From Amycolatopsis lurida (GTDB lineage: Bacteria > Actinomycetota > Actinomycetes > Mycobacteriales > Pseudonocardiaceae): a stretch of 64,000 nt of DNA. The stretch covers positions 372,001 through 436,000 of the forward strand of contig NZ_FNTA01000004.1 in assembly GCF_900105055.1 (NCBI RefSeq), given 5' to 3'. The notes under the pieces were generated by a model that searched no databases, had not been told where the DNA came from, and saw only the letters and a program-made list of their open reading frames with translations. Every line of letters starts with the position of its first letter. Positions within the stretch are counted from its first letter, which is position 1. This document shows positions 25,850 to 33,751 of the stretch, piece after piece. The position numbers and the translations under genes are program-made.

Positions 25850-26505
25850 GCGCCGGTGAGGATCGTCAGCCCGTAGGCCGACAGGACGCGGTTGACCGGG
25901 ACGAAGTACGTGGTGCCGCCGCTGGAGCAGTTCCCGCTGCCGCCGACCAGCACTCCCTGCGCCTGCGTCCCGCTGACGAACGGCCCGCCGTTGTCACCCG
26001 GCTCGGCGCACACGGAGGTCCGGGTCAACCCGGTCAGCGTTCCTTCGGGGAAGGTGATCGACACGTTCTTCGCCTGGATGATCCCGCAGCGCCAGCCGGT
26101 GGTCGCTCCGTACCGGCACACCGACGCTCCGACCGGCGCCTCGACCGCCCCGGTGATCGTCACGCGGCCGTCGGTGGGCGGGATCGAGCCCACCAGCCGC
26201 CAGTCGGTCGTATTGGTCACGCGGATGACGATCGCGCCGGTCGGCGGGACCTGGGCGCCCACGACCACCCCGACCACGCGGCCCGCGCTGCGGATGGTGT
26301 CGCCGGGTTTGCCACAGGCGGAACTCGCGATCAGGTAGCCGGTCTTGCCGGAGACGGCGGCGAATCCCGCCGTGCAGCGGGACGCGGCACTGCTCTGCAG
26401 CACGCTCCCGCCTCCGAGCGGGGCGGGAGCGCTCGCTTGCGCGGTCGGCGACAGGGCCAGACCGAACGCCAGGACAAGGCTGGACAGGGATCGGGGCAGT
26501 CGCAC
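25846..26505 (-). CDS. Secreted S1-family (streptogrisin-like) protease homologue with broken triad
   Basis: The 219-residue protein has a signal peptide at residues 1-25 and the disulfide layout of streptogrisin/alpha-lytic proteases (Cys44-64, 130-140, 166-193). The catalytic serine motif GDSGGP reads GDNGGP, with Asn172 in place of Ser. The histidine motif AGHC reads SSAC, with Ala63 in place of His. The Asp in TDWRLVG (101) is kept. The fold seems intact but peptidase activity should be lost, so it may bind rather than cut. The GTG at 26505 has GGAGG 8 bases upstream. Confidence 0.8.
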   Translation of the reverse strand: MRLPRSLSSLVLAFGLALSPTAQASAPAPLGGGSVLQSSAASRCTAGFAAVSGKTGYLIASSACGKPGDTIRSAGRVVGVVVGAQVPPTGAIVIRVTNTTDWRLVGSIPPTDGRVTITGAVEAPVGASVCRYGATTGWRCGIIQAKNVSITFPEGTLTGLTRTSVCAEPGDNGGPFVSGTQAQGVLVGGSGNCSSGGTTYFVPVNRVLSAYGLTILTGA

Positions 26506-26581
26506 GGGACCCTCCGATGGCCGGGGATCCCACGATCGTAACGAGCGAGCGGCCCCGGCCCATCCGCCGAACCGCGCATTC

Positions 26582-27604
26582 TCAGCGCCAGCCGAGCTCC
26601 GGCGCGACGTGCTCGAGGATGCTCTCCAGCACGTGCGCGTTGTACTCGACACCGAGCTGGTTCGGGATGGTCAGCAACAAGGTGTCCGCGGCCTCGATCG
26701 CCTCGTCCTCCTTGAGCGCCCGCACCAGCTCGTCCGGCTCGGCGGCGTACGACCGGCCGAAGATCGCCCTGGTCGTCTCGTCGATCATGCCGACCTGGTC
26801 CCGAGAGTCCCGATCGCGGCCGAAATAGGCGCGGTCCAGGTCGTTGGTCAACGCGAAGATGCTGCGGCTGACCGACACCCGCGGCTCGCGCGAGTGGCCG
26901 GCCTTCTTCCAGGCTTCGCGGTAGGCCTCGATCTGCTTGCGCTGCTGAACGTGCAGCGGCTCCCCCGTCTCGTCGTCCTTGAGCGTGGAACTCTGCAGGT
27001 TCATGCCCTGCTCCGCCGCCCACACCGCGGTCGCGTTCGAGCTGGAACCCCACCAGATCCGCTCGCGCAATCCCTCCGAGTGCGGCTCCAGCCGCAGCAG
27101 CCCCGGCGGGTTGGCGAACATCGGCCGCGGATTCGGCTGCGCGAACCCCTCGCCGTCAAGCAGCTTGAGGAAGACCTCGGTGCGCTGCCGGGCCATGTCC
27201 GCGACGGTCTGCCCCTCCGCCGGGCCGTAACCGAAGTACCGCCAGCCGTCGATCACCTGCTCCGGGGATCCCCGGCTCACCCCGAGCTGGAGCCTGCCCC
27301 TCGAAATGAGGTCGGCGGCGCCCGCCTCCTCCGCCATGTACATCGGGTTCTCGTAGCGCATGTCGATCACGCCGGTACCGATCTCGATCTTCGACGTGCG
27401 CGCCCCGATCGCCGACAGCAACGGGAACGGACTGCCCGCCTGCCGCGCGAAGTGGTGCACACGGAAGTACGCGCCGTCCACGCCGAGCTCCTCGGCCGCG
27501 ACGGCCAGGTCGATCGACTGATGCAGGAAGTCGGCGGCGGACCGCGTCTCGGAGTGCGCGCTCGCCGACCAGTGGCCGAAGGACAGGAAACCAATCTTCT
27601 TCAC
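26582..27604 (-). CDS. LLM-class flavin-dependent oxidoreductase
   Basis: The 340-residue luciferase-like protein starts KKIGFLSFGHW and has GAYFRVHHFARQAGSPFP, IEIGTGVIDMRYENPMYMAE and RLQLGVSRGSP, all usual in the alkanal/LLM superfamily. The substrate is unknown. The GTG at 27604 is used as the start. It is the last chromosomal protein gene before the tRNA-Leu integration site and is transcribed away from it. Confidence 0.85.
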   Translation of the reverse strand: MKKIGFLSFGHWSASAHSETRSAADFLHQSIDLAVAAEELGVDGAYFRVHHFARQAGSPFPLLSAIGARTSKIEIGTGVIDMRYENPMYMAEEAGAADLISRGRLQLGVSRGSPEQVIDGWRYFGYGPAEGQTVADMARQRTEVFLKLLDGEGFAQPNPRPMFANPPGLLRLEPHSEGLRERIWWGSSSNATAVWAAEQGMNLQSSTLKDDETGEPLHVQQRKQIEAYREAWKKAGHSREPRVSVSRSIFALTNDLDRAYFGRDRDSRDQVGMIDETTRAIFGRSYAAEPDELVRALKEDEAIEAADTLLLTIPNQLGVEYNAHVLESILEHVAPELGWR

Positions 27605-27834
27605 AGCACGTGTAAGCGTCCGATGACCGGGTTTGATTCCCAGCCGCCCACACCTGCCCGTGACCCGCTGTCATCATCAGTCACGATGCGTGCTTTCGGC
27701 GTCCGACCTGGGGAATTGCCCCCGTCGCTCACCCATGCAGGGGCACGGAATCTGTCGGAGGGTAACCGATCATCATCTCAATGTCGGTCTGCGTGACGAT
27801 ACATACCCCCCTGATTGAGGCCTTCCAGGCGACG

Positions 27835-27840
27835 TATACT
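27835..27840 (+). promoter_or_regulatory. -10 element of the tRNA-Leu promoter
   Basis: TATACT lies 16 bases before the tRNA 5' end, so transcription would start about 10 bases upstream of the mature tRNA. The -35 region (27811-27816, CTGATT with an 18-base spacer) is weak. Confidence 0.5.
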
Positions 27841-27856
27841 CTTCTCACATCAGCAA

Positions 27857-27940
27857 GTCCGAGTGGCGGAATGGCAGACGCGCTAGCTTGAGGTGCTAGT
27901 GTCCTTAACGGACGTGGGGGTTCAAGTCCCCCCTCGGACA
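27857..27940 (+). tRNA. tRNA-Leu (anticodon GAG)
   Basis: The 84-nt gene folds as a class II tRNA with a long variable arm. The acceptor GTCCGAG (27857-27863) pairs with CTCGGAC (27933-27939). The anticodon stem CTAGC/GCTAG holds the loop TTGAGGT, giving anticodon GAG (Leu, CUC). The T arm is GGGGG-TTCAAGT-CCCCC. CCA is not encoded. The 3' end is the attachment site of an integrated element, and the downstream terminator now lies 8.6 kb away. Confidence 0.95.
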
Positions 27941-28365
27941 CACGCAATATCTACACCGGGGCTGGTCATCGCATAGATGGCCAGCTCTTTTGGTTCGTAG
28001 CGTAACTCCAGGTTCAACCGCTGGTAGAGCCGGGCCAGCCCGGCTGGCTTCGCATCGGCGAGCATCGCTCCGACATCCCCGAGCGAATCGATCATCGCGT
28101 AGACCTCCGCGTCCGTGACTCTCCGGTCCGCAGGCGCGCCGTCCAGCTCGGCCTTGGCCGCAACACGCTCCGCGTGCGCCTGGTTCATGGCATCGACGAC
28201 GGCCGTGGGATCGACTCCCGCCCCGATGGCTTCCTGGAACCGACGAAGCCGCGCCTCCGCGTCCGCCAGCCGGCGCCGAGCCGCCTCGTGCGCACCGCCA
28301 GTGTTCCCACCAGCGGAGTCAAGCAGCGCCGCAACGGTCTGGTCGACGTTGTCGGGCGCGAACAG
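27922..28365 (-). pseudogene. C-terminal fragment of a site-specific recombinase (serine type, probable)
   Basis: About 147 codons remain: an N-terminal LFAPDNVDQTVAALL, a long helical coiled-coil part (RRRLADAEARLRRFQEAI) and LYQRLNLELRYEPKELAIYA. This matches the C-terminal end of actinobacterial large serine recombinases. The catalytic N-terminal domain is absent: the frame is cut by the IS at 28366, and nothing similar follows on the other side of the IS. The stop TGA (27924-27922) lies in the T loop of the tRNA read in antisense, so the last residues (CVRGGT) come from the att site. This was the integrase of the element; a serine type is inferred from the C-terminus only. Confidence 0.6.
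27927..27942 (+). repeat. Left attachment core (attL) within the tRNA-Leu 3' end
   Basis: TCCCCCCTCGGACACA here is repeated perfectly at 36508-36523. It covers the last 14 bases of the tRNA plus two more, as is usual for elements that insert into tRNA 3' ends and restore the gene. Confidence 0.8.
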
Positions 28366-28389
28366 CCTGTGGGGTTCCAAAAGTCGGTC
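28366..28389 (+). repeat. IS left terminal inverted repeat
   Basis: This repeat pairs with 29535-29559. Reading inward it begins CCTGTGGGGTTCCA and ends AAAGTCGGTC. Confidence 0.8.
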
Positions 28390-28409
28390 TCCGGTGCTGA
28401 CCAGTGGAT

Positions 28410-29477
28410 TTACGCGGCTCGTTCGTATTCGTTGATCAGGCCTCCGAGAAGCCGCTGTCGTTTGATCCGGTGGGAGTTGAGGTCTGCCACGGGGTGGGTC
28501 GGCCGTGGTGGGCGGAGCTCGCGGGAACGATGCGGCCGTCGTCCGTTGTAGTGCCGGACGTACTCGGCGAGCACGGCACGCAGATGCCGCTCGCCCAGGA
28601 TCAACATACGGTCGGTGAGCTCGGTTCTGACCGTGAGCACAAACCGTTCCGCGTAGCAGTTCGCCCGCGGGCAACGCGGAGGGATCTTTACCGTCTCGAT
28701 GCCCACGTCGGCCAGGACGGCATCGAACGAGGCCGAGAACTGGCCAGCCCGATCACGGATCAGAAATCTGAAGTCGTCGATGCGATCATCGAGATCCATC
28801 ACGAGGTTGCGGATCTGTTGCGTAGTCCACTCGCCGTCCGGATTCGTGGTCGTGCCGAGGACGCGGACGTAGCGGCTGCCGACCTCCAATACGAAGAACA
28901 CGTAGATCCGCTTGAGAGTGACCGCACAGTCGACGTGGAAGAAGTCGCACGCCAGCATCGTCGAAGCCTGCGTGCGCAGAAACTGCCGCCACGTCGTGTC
29001 GGTACGCCGGACCGGCACTGGCGATATGCGCGCCCGCTTCAGGACCCGCCGGATCGTCGACGCGCCGACCCGATATCCAAGCTTGAACAGCTCACCCTGA
29101 ATCCTCTTGTAGCCCCAGCCGTGGTTCTCTGTGGCCATCCGCTCGACCAACCCAGCGATCGCCTCGTCGACGGGAGGACGTCCGACCCGGTGTGGATAGG
29201 TCCACTTCGCGGCTACCAGGCGCCGATGCCAGCGCAGGATCGTGCCCGGAGTGACCAACCGGTGCAGCCGCAGCCTCTTGGGCAGCCTGCGAACCAAAAC
29301 GGCGAACACAGCCCGATCAGCCCAGTCCAGACGAGGTTTCGGATTTCCTCTGCGCAACACAGCGACCTCGTGGCGCAGCACCAGCAACTCGACGTCCTTG
29401 GATGCCGACGAGCGGCCGAGCAACACCACCAGGCCCACCAGTCGCAAGAAGATCAGATAGAGCAGACGCAACGACAT
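28410..29477 (-). CDS. IS transposase with integrase core (DDE, rve-type)
   Basis: In this 355-residue protein an N-terminal helical HTH region holds RHEVAVLRRGNPKPRLDW and the second half of the HTH_21-like segment (GWGYKRIQGELFKLGYRVG). The RNase-H-fold catalytic core keeps all three acidic residues: D in ACDFFHVDC, D in RDRAGQFS, and E in NCYAERFV, with the C-terminal HYNGRRPHRS. This is the rve integrase core of the IS3/IS481 sphere, in one frame. The gene is intact, so it may be active. It starts 58 bases inside the right inverted repeat. Confidence 0.85.
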   Translation of the reverse strand: MSLRLLYLIFLRLVGLVVLLGRSSASKDVELLVLRHEVAVLRRGNPKPRLDWADRAVFAVLVRRLPKRLRLHRLVTPGTILRWHRRLVAAKWTYPHRVGRPPVDEAIAGLVERMATENHGWGYKRIQGELFKLGYRVGASTIRRVLKRARISPVPVRRTDTTWRQFLRTQASTMLACDFFHVDCAVTLKRIYVFFVLEVGSRYVRVLGTTTNPDGEWTTQQIRNLVMDLDDRIDDFRFLIRDRAGQFSASFDAVLADVGIETVKIPPRCPRANCYAERFVLTVRTELTDRMLILGERHLRAVLAEYVRHYNGRRPHRSRELRPPRPTHPVADLNSHRIKRQRLLGGLINEYERAA

Positions 29478-29534
29478 GGCCGCCGATCATGCCCTGCTCG
29501 GCGAACGCGTCTGTAGCCGCAGGCCGGACGTGTG

Positions 29535-29559
29535 GACCGACTTTCTGGAACCCCACAGG
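29535..29559 (-). repeat. IS right terminal inverted repeat
   Basis: Inverted copy of 28366-28389 with one additional base in the middle (G after GGTTCCA when read inward). Confidence 0.8.
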
Positions 29560-29710
29560 TACGCATGCACTCCACACTTCGCCGAACGCGTAACCATAGG
29601 AAGTCCTCGCCATCACGATTCTCGGAGCAGTAACACACCGAGGATGCGGCGGGCGATGCGTAGACTCGGCTGCAGCGATCGAACGAACGGCTGCAAAGAT
29701 TCTGGCCCAT

Positions 29711-31324
29711 TCAGCAATTCTGCGCCAGGCCAACCTTGGCCAGGTTTCTCACCCGGATGCTGCCGTTCCACTCGAGCACAGCGGTCCACCGCTGCTCGCA
29801 TTGACCGGCGCCTTCGTAGGACTTCCAGCTCACCGACACGTGGCCGTCCCTGCTCTCCAGCCAGTCCACCTCGGAATGCTCCGCTGGCACGAGGTCACCC
29901 AGGTTCACGGAGCCTATGACCTGGATATCAGGCGTATAGACGACGAGGCTTTCCGGCCAGTTGACCCCGCCCTGGGAACAGCCGAAAACCGCGACGATCT
30001 CGGCCTTGCCGTCACCGGTCAGATCCTGCGCGAGCGCTGGGTCGTCTTCCAACGCCACATAACCGTCGATCTCGGGGATTCCAGGCAACGAACCTTCGAC
30101 CAGCTTGCCTGCCGGATGCTCGCACAGGCTGGGCACGGGCGCACTGTCGAGACCAACAGTGCGCGCAGACTTGGACGTCTGCGAAAGCACCGGTGCGGTG
30201 TAGAGGGAAATGACTCCCTCGGCGATCGCCTTCCGGCCACCATCCTCGGCGATCTCAAGCTTCTTCTCGCGGAGACTGACCATGCTTCGCTGATCCAGCC
30301 TGCGCACAAAAGTCGTTGGGGTGGTGTCCTCCTGAACCCACTTAGACCCGTCAAGCCGCCACAGGCGGGCGGGCCCCCGCAACACCTTCTTGGTGGCTTC
30401 GTCCGGCTTGCTCTCATCGCACGTCCAGGAGCTAACGGACGCGTGCAGCCCGCGGTCAGTGTCCCACCACAGATCATGGACCGCTATGCCGCCGCCAGTC
30501 TCGTTCGGCACGAAGCCGGGCGGCTCGGCCGCAGACAGGTTGGTTTCGCGAGACTTACCATCGGCCGTGATGAGAAAGACCGAGGAGGCGTTGAAGCAAA
30601 GCCCGGGACTGTGACTGACCGCGACAGCGAAAGAGGAATCGCTCTCTGCGGGGCCACCGACCGCTGCCGCTGACATGGCCGATTCGAAGAAGCCCAGATT
30701 CCGTCCGTTCGCTCCGTCCGGCCGGAACAGCTCCAGGCGATCGCTGAAGGCCGAGGCGCCAACCTGAATCGTTTGCTGGGTCAGCACCAGATGCTCAGTA
30801 CTGGCGAGAAAAGTTCGCGAGTAGCCCTTGGACGGCGGGGCGGACAGGCTCACCGGTGCGCCATCTCCGGGTATGTCAAGGTCGAACCTGATGTGGCCAC
30901 CCGGAATGGCCGCCAGCACACCGTCACGTCCCACCGCGGTGAGCTCCGAGCACCGCGGGCATCGCCGTCGTTGCTGCTCCCCTGTGCGAGTGTCGACGGT
31001 GATGAGCTCTTCAGTCTCCGGTGGCTCCTGCAGAAGAGCCGCCCCGGCCAGCAGAGCAACATAGTTGCCGCTGACAGTCCAGGCGACCTGGTGGGTATTG
31101 GGCAGGTCCCGGTCGAACGGCCTGGCGACCTTCATCACCACCGATTCCCCACGCATGAGGACGAACTCCCTTTCGGTGGTGTAGGCGTACGCGGGAGCGG
31201 TGGTGTCGGCTGCTTTCGGTGGCTCAGCGGTTACGCCGTTGTCCTTTCTGAGAACGAGCACTGTCACGACAGCCGCCACGACACACGCCACCAAAGCGAG
31301 AAGGAATACCTTGCGCAACGACAT
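29711..31324 (-). CDS. Membrane-anchored beta-propeller/FG-GAP-like protein, unknown function
   Basis: The 537-residue protein has one N-terminal transmembrane helix (residues 5-25) and an exported part of about 510 residues. That part is repetitive beta sequence and has a calcium-loop-like DLTGDGKAEI near residue 432, as in FG-GAP/VCBS repeats. Paired cysteines (CPRC near 120) are present. No enzyme motif is seen. It follows the trypsin-like gene by 6 bases and is the third gene of the trypco2-protease operon, so it may be a surface sensor or partner of the protease. It is not a known family to me. Confidence 0.6.
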   Translation of the reverse strand: MSLRKVFLLALVACVVAAVVTVLVLRKDNGVTAEPPKAADTTAPAYAYTTEREFVLMRGESVVMKVARPFDRDLPNTHQVAWTVSGNYVALLAGAALLQEPPETEELITVDTRTGEQQRRRCPRCSELTAVGRDGVLAAIPGGHIRFDLDIPGDGAPVSLSAPPSKGYSRTFLASTEHLVLTQQTIQVGASAFSDRLELFRPDGANGRNLGFFESAMSAAAVGGPAESDSSFAVAVSHSPGLCFNASSVFLITADGKSRETNLSAAEPPGFVPNETGGGIAVHDLWWDTDRGLHASVSSWTCDESKPDEATKKVLRGPARLWRLDGSKWVQEDTTPTTFVRRLDQRSMVSLREKKLEIAEDGGRKAIAEGVISLYTAPVLSQTSKSARTVGLDSAPVPSLCEHPAGKLVEGSLPGIPEIDGYVALEDDPALAQDLTGDGKAEIVAVFGCSQGGVNWPESLVVYTPDIQVIGSVNLGDLVPAEHSEVDWLESRDGHVSVSWKSYEGAGQCEQRWTAVLEWNGSIRVRNLAKVGLAQNC

Positions 31325-31330
31325 CCGTAC

Positions 31331-32833
31331 TCACTTCTGTTCGTAGGTCGTCGGGTCGACGCTCTGCCAGACCAGCAGCTCGTTCTGAACATATGCAGCC
31401 CTGTAGCCGGAATAGGGCCGGTCCGGCTGTTTCGGCATCGCCTCGGCTGACACCTCGAACGGCCTGCCGCCCGCATCGACGTCCTGAGTAAACGTGCCGT
31501 TAGAGGTAGCCACTACCAGGCGAAAGGTGAACTTGCAGTGGCTGTGGCGGGTGTACGCGCCCACTGTGATGGTCTGACTTTCCCCACGAGCCAACACGAC
31601 CGTCCGGTCGGCGAAATAGTTGGTCCCCAATCCCATCAGCCCAGTGGTCACGAAGGCCATCCGCTCAGGGATCGGATCGGGCTGGTCGAGGTTAAACCCG
31701 ATCTTGACCGTGTCCTCACCGCCGCCCTGCGTATAGCCCTGCAACACGGTCCCGTCGACGGGATGGCCGCAGTTCTTGAGCACCTTCATGTCCGTGATCC
31801 GGACCGGGTCACGATCGTTGCCCTGCACGGTGATGTTGGTGAAGCCAGAGTTCAGGGCGACACCACCGTGCCGGCCGTACCACTCCTGGAACGTCGCGGA
31901 TGTCGAGGCGGTGCCGTCCTTGAAGGACCCCACTTCAGTGGGCGTCATGGTGACCACGTCTGGCAAGACGAGCTTGTCATCCTGTTTGCTGGTCTTAAAC
32001 GTGGTGACGTCCTGCACTGTCACTGGCGGTGCGTCAGGCGAAGCCGCTTCCGGCGTGTCGGAGTCACCACCGAGCGTGGTTATCGCGACGGTCGCGCTGA
32101 CTGTCAAGGCGACGGCGGCCGCCAGAATCGCCACGGTCATGCCGCGACTGACGGTTCGCCGCTGCGAGCCTGTCCATTCCGTTCGCACGTCTTCGCGCTT
32201 CGCGTTCACCAGGCGCGCGAAGACGTCATCGTCCAGCAGGGCGACGATCCGTTCCGCGCCAAGGGCAGAATTGTGGAACCTCGGGTCATCAGCACGGACA
32301 ACCCCGAGGACCCTGCTCCCGTCCTTGGTCAGCAGCGGCCCACCGGAAAGCCCCGCCCAACTGGACGGGCGTTTCTCGCCGGATTCGCGCGGACGATCCC
32401 TTGGCGGGGCGTCCACTAAGTGCAACTCGTAACGCTGGACGGCGCTGGACGGCGTCGGAGACGCCCGGCAGGCCAGTTCAGCCACACGCGGCCCCGTACC
32501 GTCCTTACTGACCCACGGATAGCCGAGGACGAGACACTCGCCGTACCCTGCGCCGCGTAGCTCCGCCCAGCCGACGCCAGCGGGGGCCCAGACCTCTCCC
32601 AGCACCTCGACCAGGGCCGCGTCCAGACCGAGATGGTCCGCGCGCCAACGCACCACACCAATGTGCTCACCGCCGGATTCGGGCCACACGGCACAGTCCG
32701 ATCCGACGTCGCCGACGACGTGCCCCGATGTCAGCACCAGGCCGGCGGTCACCGCGTATCCAGAGCCGCGGGCTTTGCCCTGTATCCGTGCGAGCCGACG
32801 CACGTGGGCTTCCAGCCGCTCGGTCGCCGCCAT
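31331..32833 (-). CDS. Trypsin-like serine protease with a transmembrane helix and exported C-terminal domain
   Basis: In this 500-residue protein residues 1-215 are a trypsin-like domain lacking a signal peptide, so it faces the cytoplasm. The triad looks intact: His38 in TSGHVV, Asp71 in GLDAALVEV, Ser163 in GLSGGPLL. A transmembrane helix at 231-253 and an exported C-terminal domain (residues 255-500, beta rich, with CKFTFRL) follow. The layout, a sensor outside and a protease inside, fits a signalling protease. The gene starts 1 base after the trypco2 stop and is cotranscribed with it. Trypsin plus trypco2 pairs are predicted parts of bacterial conflict systems. Confidence 0.75.
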   Translation of the reverse strand: MAATERLEAHVRRLARIQGKARGSGYAVTAGLVLTSGHVVGDVGSDCAVWPESGGEHIGVVRWRADHLGLDAALVEVLGEVWAPAGVGWAELRGAGYGECLVLGYPWVSKDGTGPRVAELACRASPTPSSAVQRYELHLVDAPPRDRPRESGEKRPSSWAGLSGGPLLTKDGSRVLGVVRADDPRFHNSALGAERIVALLDDDVFARLVNAKREDVRTEWTGSQRRTVSRGMTVAILAAAVALTVSATVAITTLGGDSDTPEAASPDAPPVTVQDVTTFKTSKQDDKLVLPDVVTMTPTEVGSFKDGTASTSATFQEWYGRHGGVALNSGFTNITVQGNDRDPVRITDMKVLKNCGHPVDGTVLQGYTQGGGEDTVKIGFNLDQPDPIPERMAFVTTGLMGLGTNYFADRTVVLARGESQTITVGAYTRHSHCKFTFRLVVATSNGTFTQDVDAGGRPFEVSAEAMPKQPDRPYSGYRAAYVQNELLVWQSVDPTTYEQK

Positions 32834-32834
32834 G

Positions 32835-33170
32835 TCAGTCGTCGCCGATTAAAGTCTCTTCATCCGGGGACAGCACAGTGTCACGTGGCTTGAGTACCAA
32901 CTTCAGCCTGTGCTTGGCGCCCGACTCGTACTGCTTCGAACCCCCGGCCGATAGCACCCGCCACAGGCTGAGCTTGCCGTCCACCTTACGCACGTCCTTG
33001 ATCACCATCTCGAGTTCAAGCTCGATCGACTCGGCCACGAACCGCACACCTGCTTCGCGGCCAGCGTCGATCGCTTCTGCCAGTTCTGAGCGCAGGAGCG
33101 CAATAGCCGTCGACAACGGCACCCCATCCCGATCCATCAGCAATTGCCCATCCGCACCCGACTCGTTCAC
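32835..33170 (-). CDS. Trypco2-family protein (trypsin-co-occurring domain 2)
   Basis: The 111-residue protein carries VPLSTAIALLRSELAEAIDA, then VRFVAESIELELEMVIKD and SGAKHRLKLVLKPRD, which match the trypco2 domain, a small alpha/beta domain found beside trypsin-like proteases in actinobacteria. The GTG at 33170 has GGAGGTGGAG upstream and starts just before the domain; an earlier start at 33266 is unlikely. Its role (adaptor, inhibitor or substrate of the protease) is predicted, not shown. It is the first gene of a three-gene minus-strand operon. Confidence 0.75.
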   Translation of the reverse strand: MNESGADGQLLMDRDGVPLSTAIALLRSELAEAIDAGREAGVRFVAESIELELEMVIKDVRKVDGKLSLWRVLSAGGSKQYESGAKHRLKLVLKPRDTVLSPDEETLIGDD

Positions 33171-33610
33171 GCGTCGTCTCCACCTCCGGGCTCGCGCTGT
33201 CGACGAACCTCCTCCGACAAGTCGCTGACGGGCATGATTCGTTACAGCCCAAGTACTGCAGCACAAGCCGAGCTGATGGAGTCAACGCTTCCTGCCCTGG
33301 CCACCGCAGACCCCGCCAGAGCCCTCCTTAACCTAGGAATTGTTAGACCCGGCCTGCCCAAATAGGGGGACGGGATAACCTTCGAGGTTCGGCCCCACCC
33401 CTTCCGCAACTGCAGAGACCCTCACGTGCGCCGAGTCCCGTGACACCGGATCCCGACAGGTGTACGACCACCCGAAACTGGCCCGAGGCGGAAGATCGTT
33501 CACATCGATCCCCAACAAACAGGCACCCACAGCGACTGCCACCCCAGTAACGACATCGCCAGCAACAACGACTATCGAAGGTCGCTCAGCAGGAACACAA
33601 GGCTCATCTC
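33171..33610. other. Divergent intergenic region, no gene seen
   Basis: The region separates the trypco2 operon (minus) from the membrane-protein gene (plus). I find no confident promoter box. A palindrome-like CCTAGG occurs at 33333-33338. Confidence 0.4.
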
Positions 33611-33751
33611 ATGAGCAACACCGAACACTTCACAGGCCGGCCAGCGTCAGGCGAAGCGCACCACCCGGCTCGACCTCCAGGACCGCCGCGCCGCCAATCC
33701 CCGCGGCTCGGCCACCAGTGCACGCCGCAGCAGGGAGAAGAATGCCGATGA
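33611..33751 (+). CDS. Possible small proline-rich ORF coupled to the next gene
   Basis: The 46-codon frame starts ATG with an AAGG 9 bases upstream and is rich in Pro, Arg and His (HHPARPPGPPRRQSP). Its TGA overlaps an in-frame ATG of the next gene (33748), a pattern that suggests translational coupling. There is no known family; the composition alone could arise by chance in GC-rich DNA. Confidence 0.25.
   Translation: MSNTEHFTGRPASGEAHHPARPPGPPRRQSPRLGHQCTPQQGEECR

Larger units (their letters stand above)
28366..29559 (-). mobile_element. Insertion sequence, about 1.19 kb, single DDE transposase
   Basis: The IS is bounded by 24/25-bp terminal inverted repeats (28366-28389 and 29535-29559) that differ only by one extra base, so both ends start CCTGTGGGGTTCCA. 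It carries one 355-residue transposase. No target-site duplication is visible (flanks AACAG and TACGC), which points to a deletion or recombination after insertion. It interrupts the recombinase. Confidence 0.8.

Noticed and set aside
27729..27947. Minus-strand open frame crossing the tRNA (SEGGLEPP-like motif)
   Set aside because: It is the antisense translation of the tRNA-Leu gene; many tRNA regions give this motif, and it is no gene.
29560..29710. Missing N-terminal part of the recombinase right of the IS
   Set aside because: None of the three minus-strand frames resembles a recombinase; the part seems deleted.
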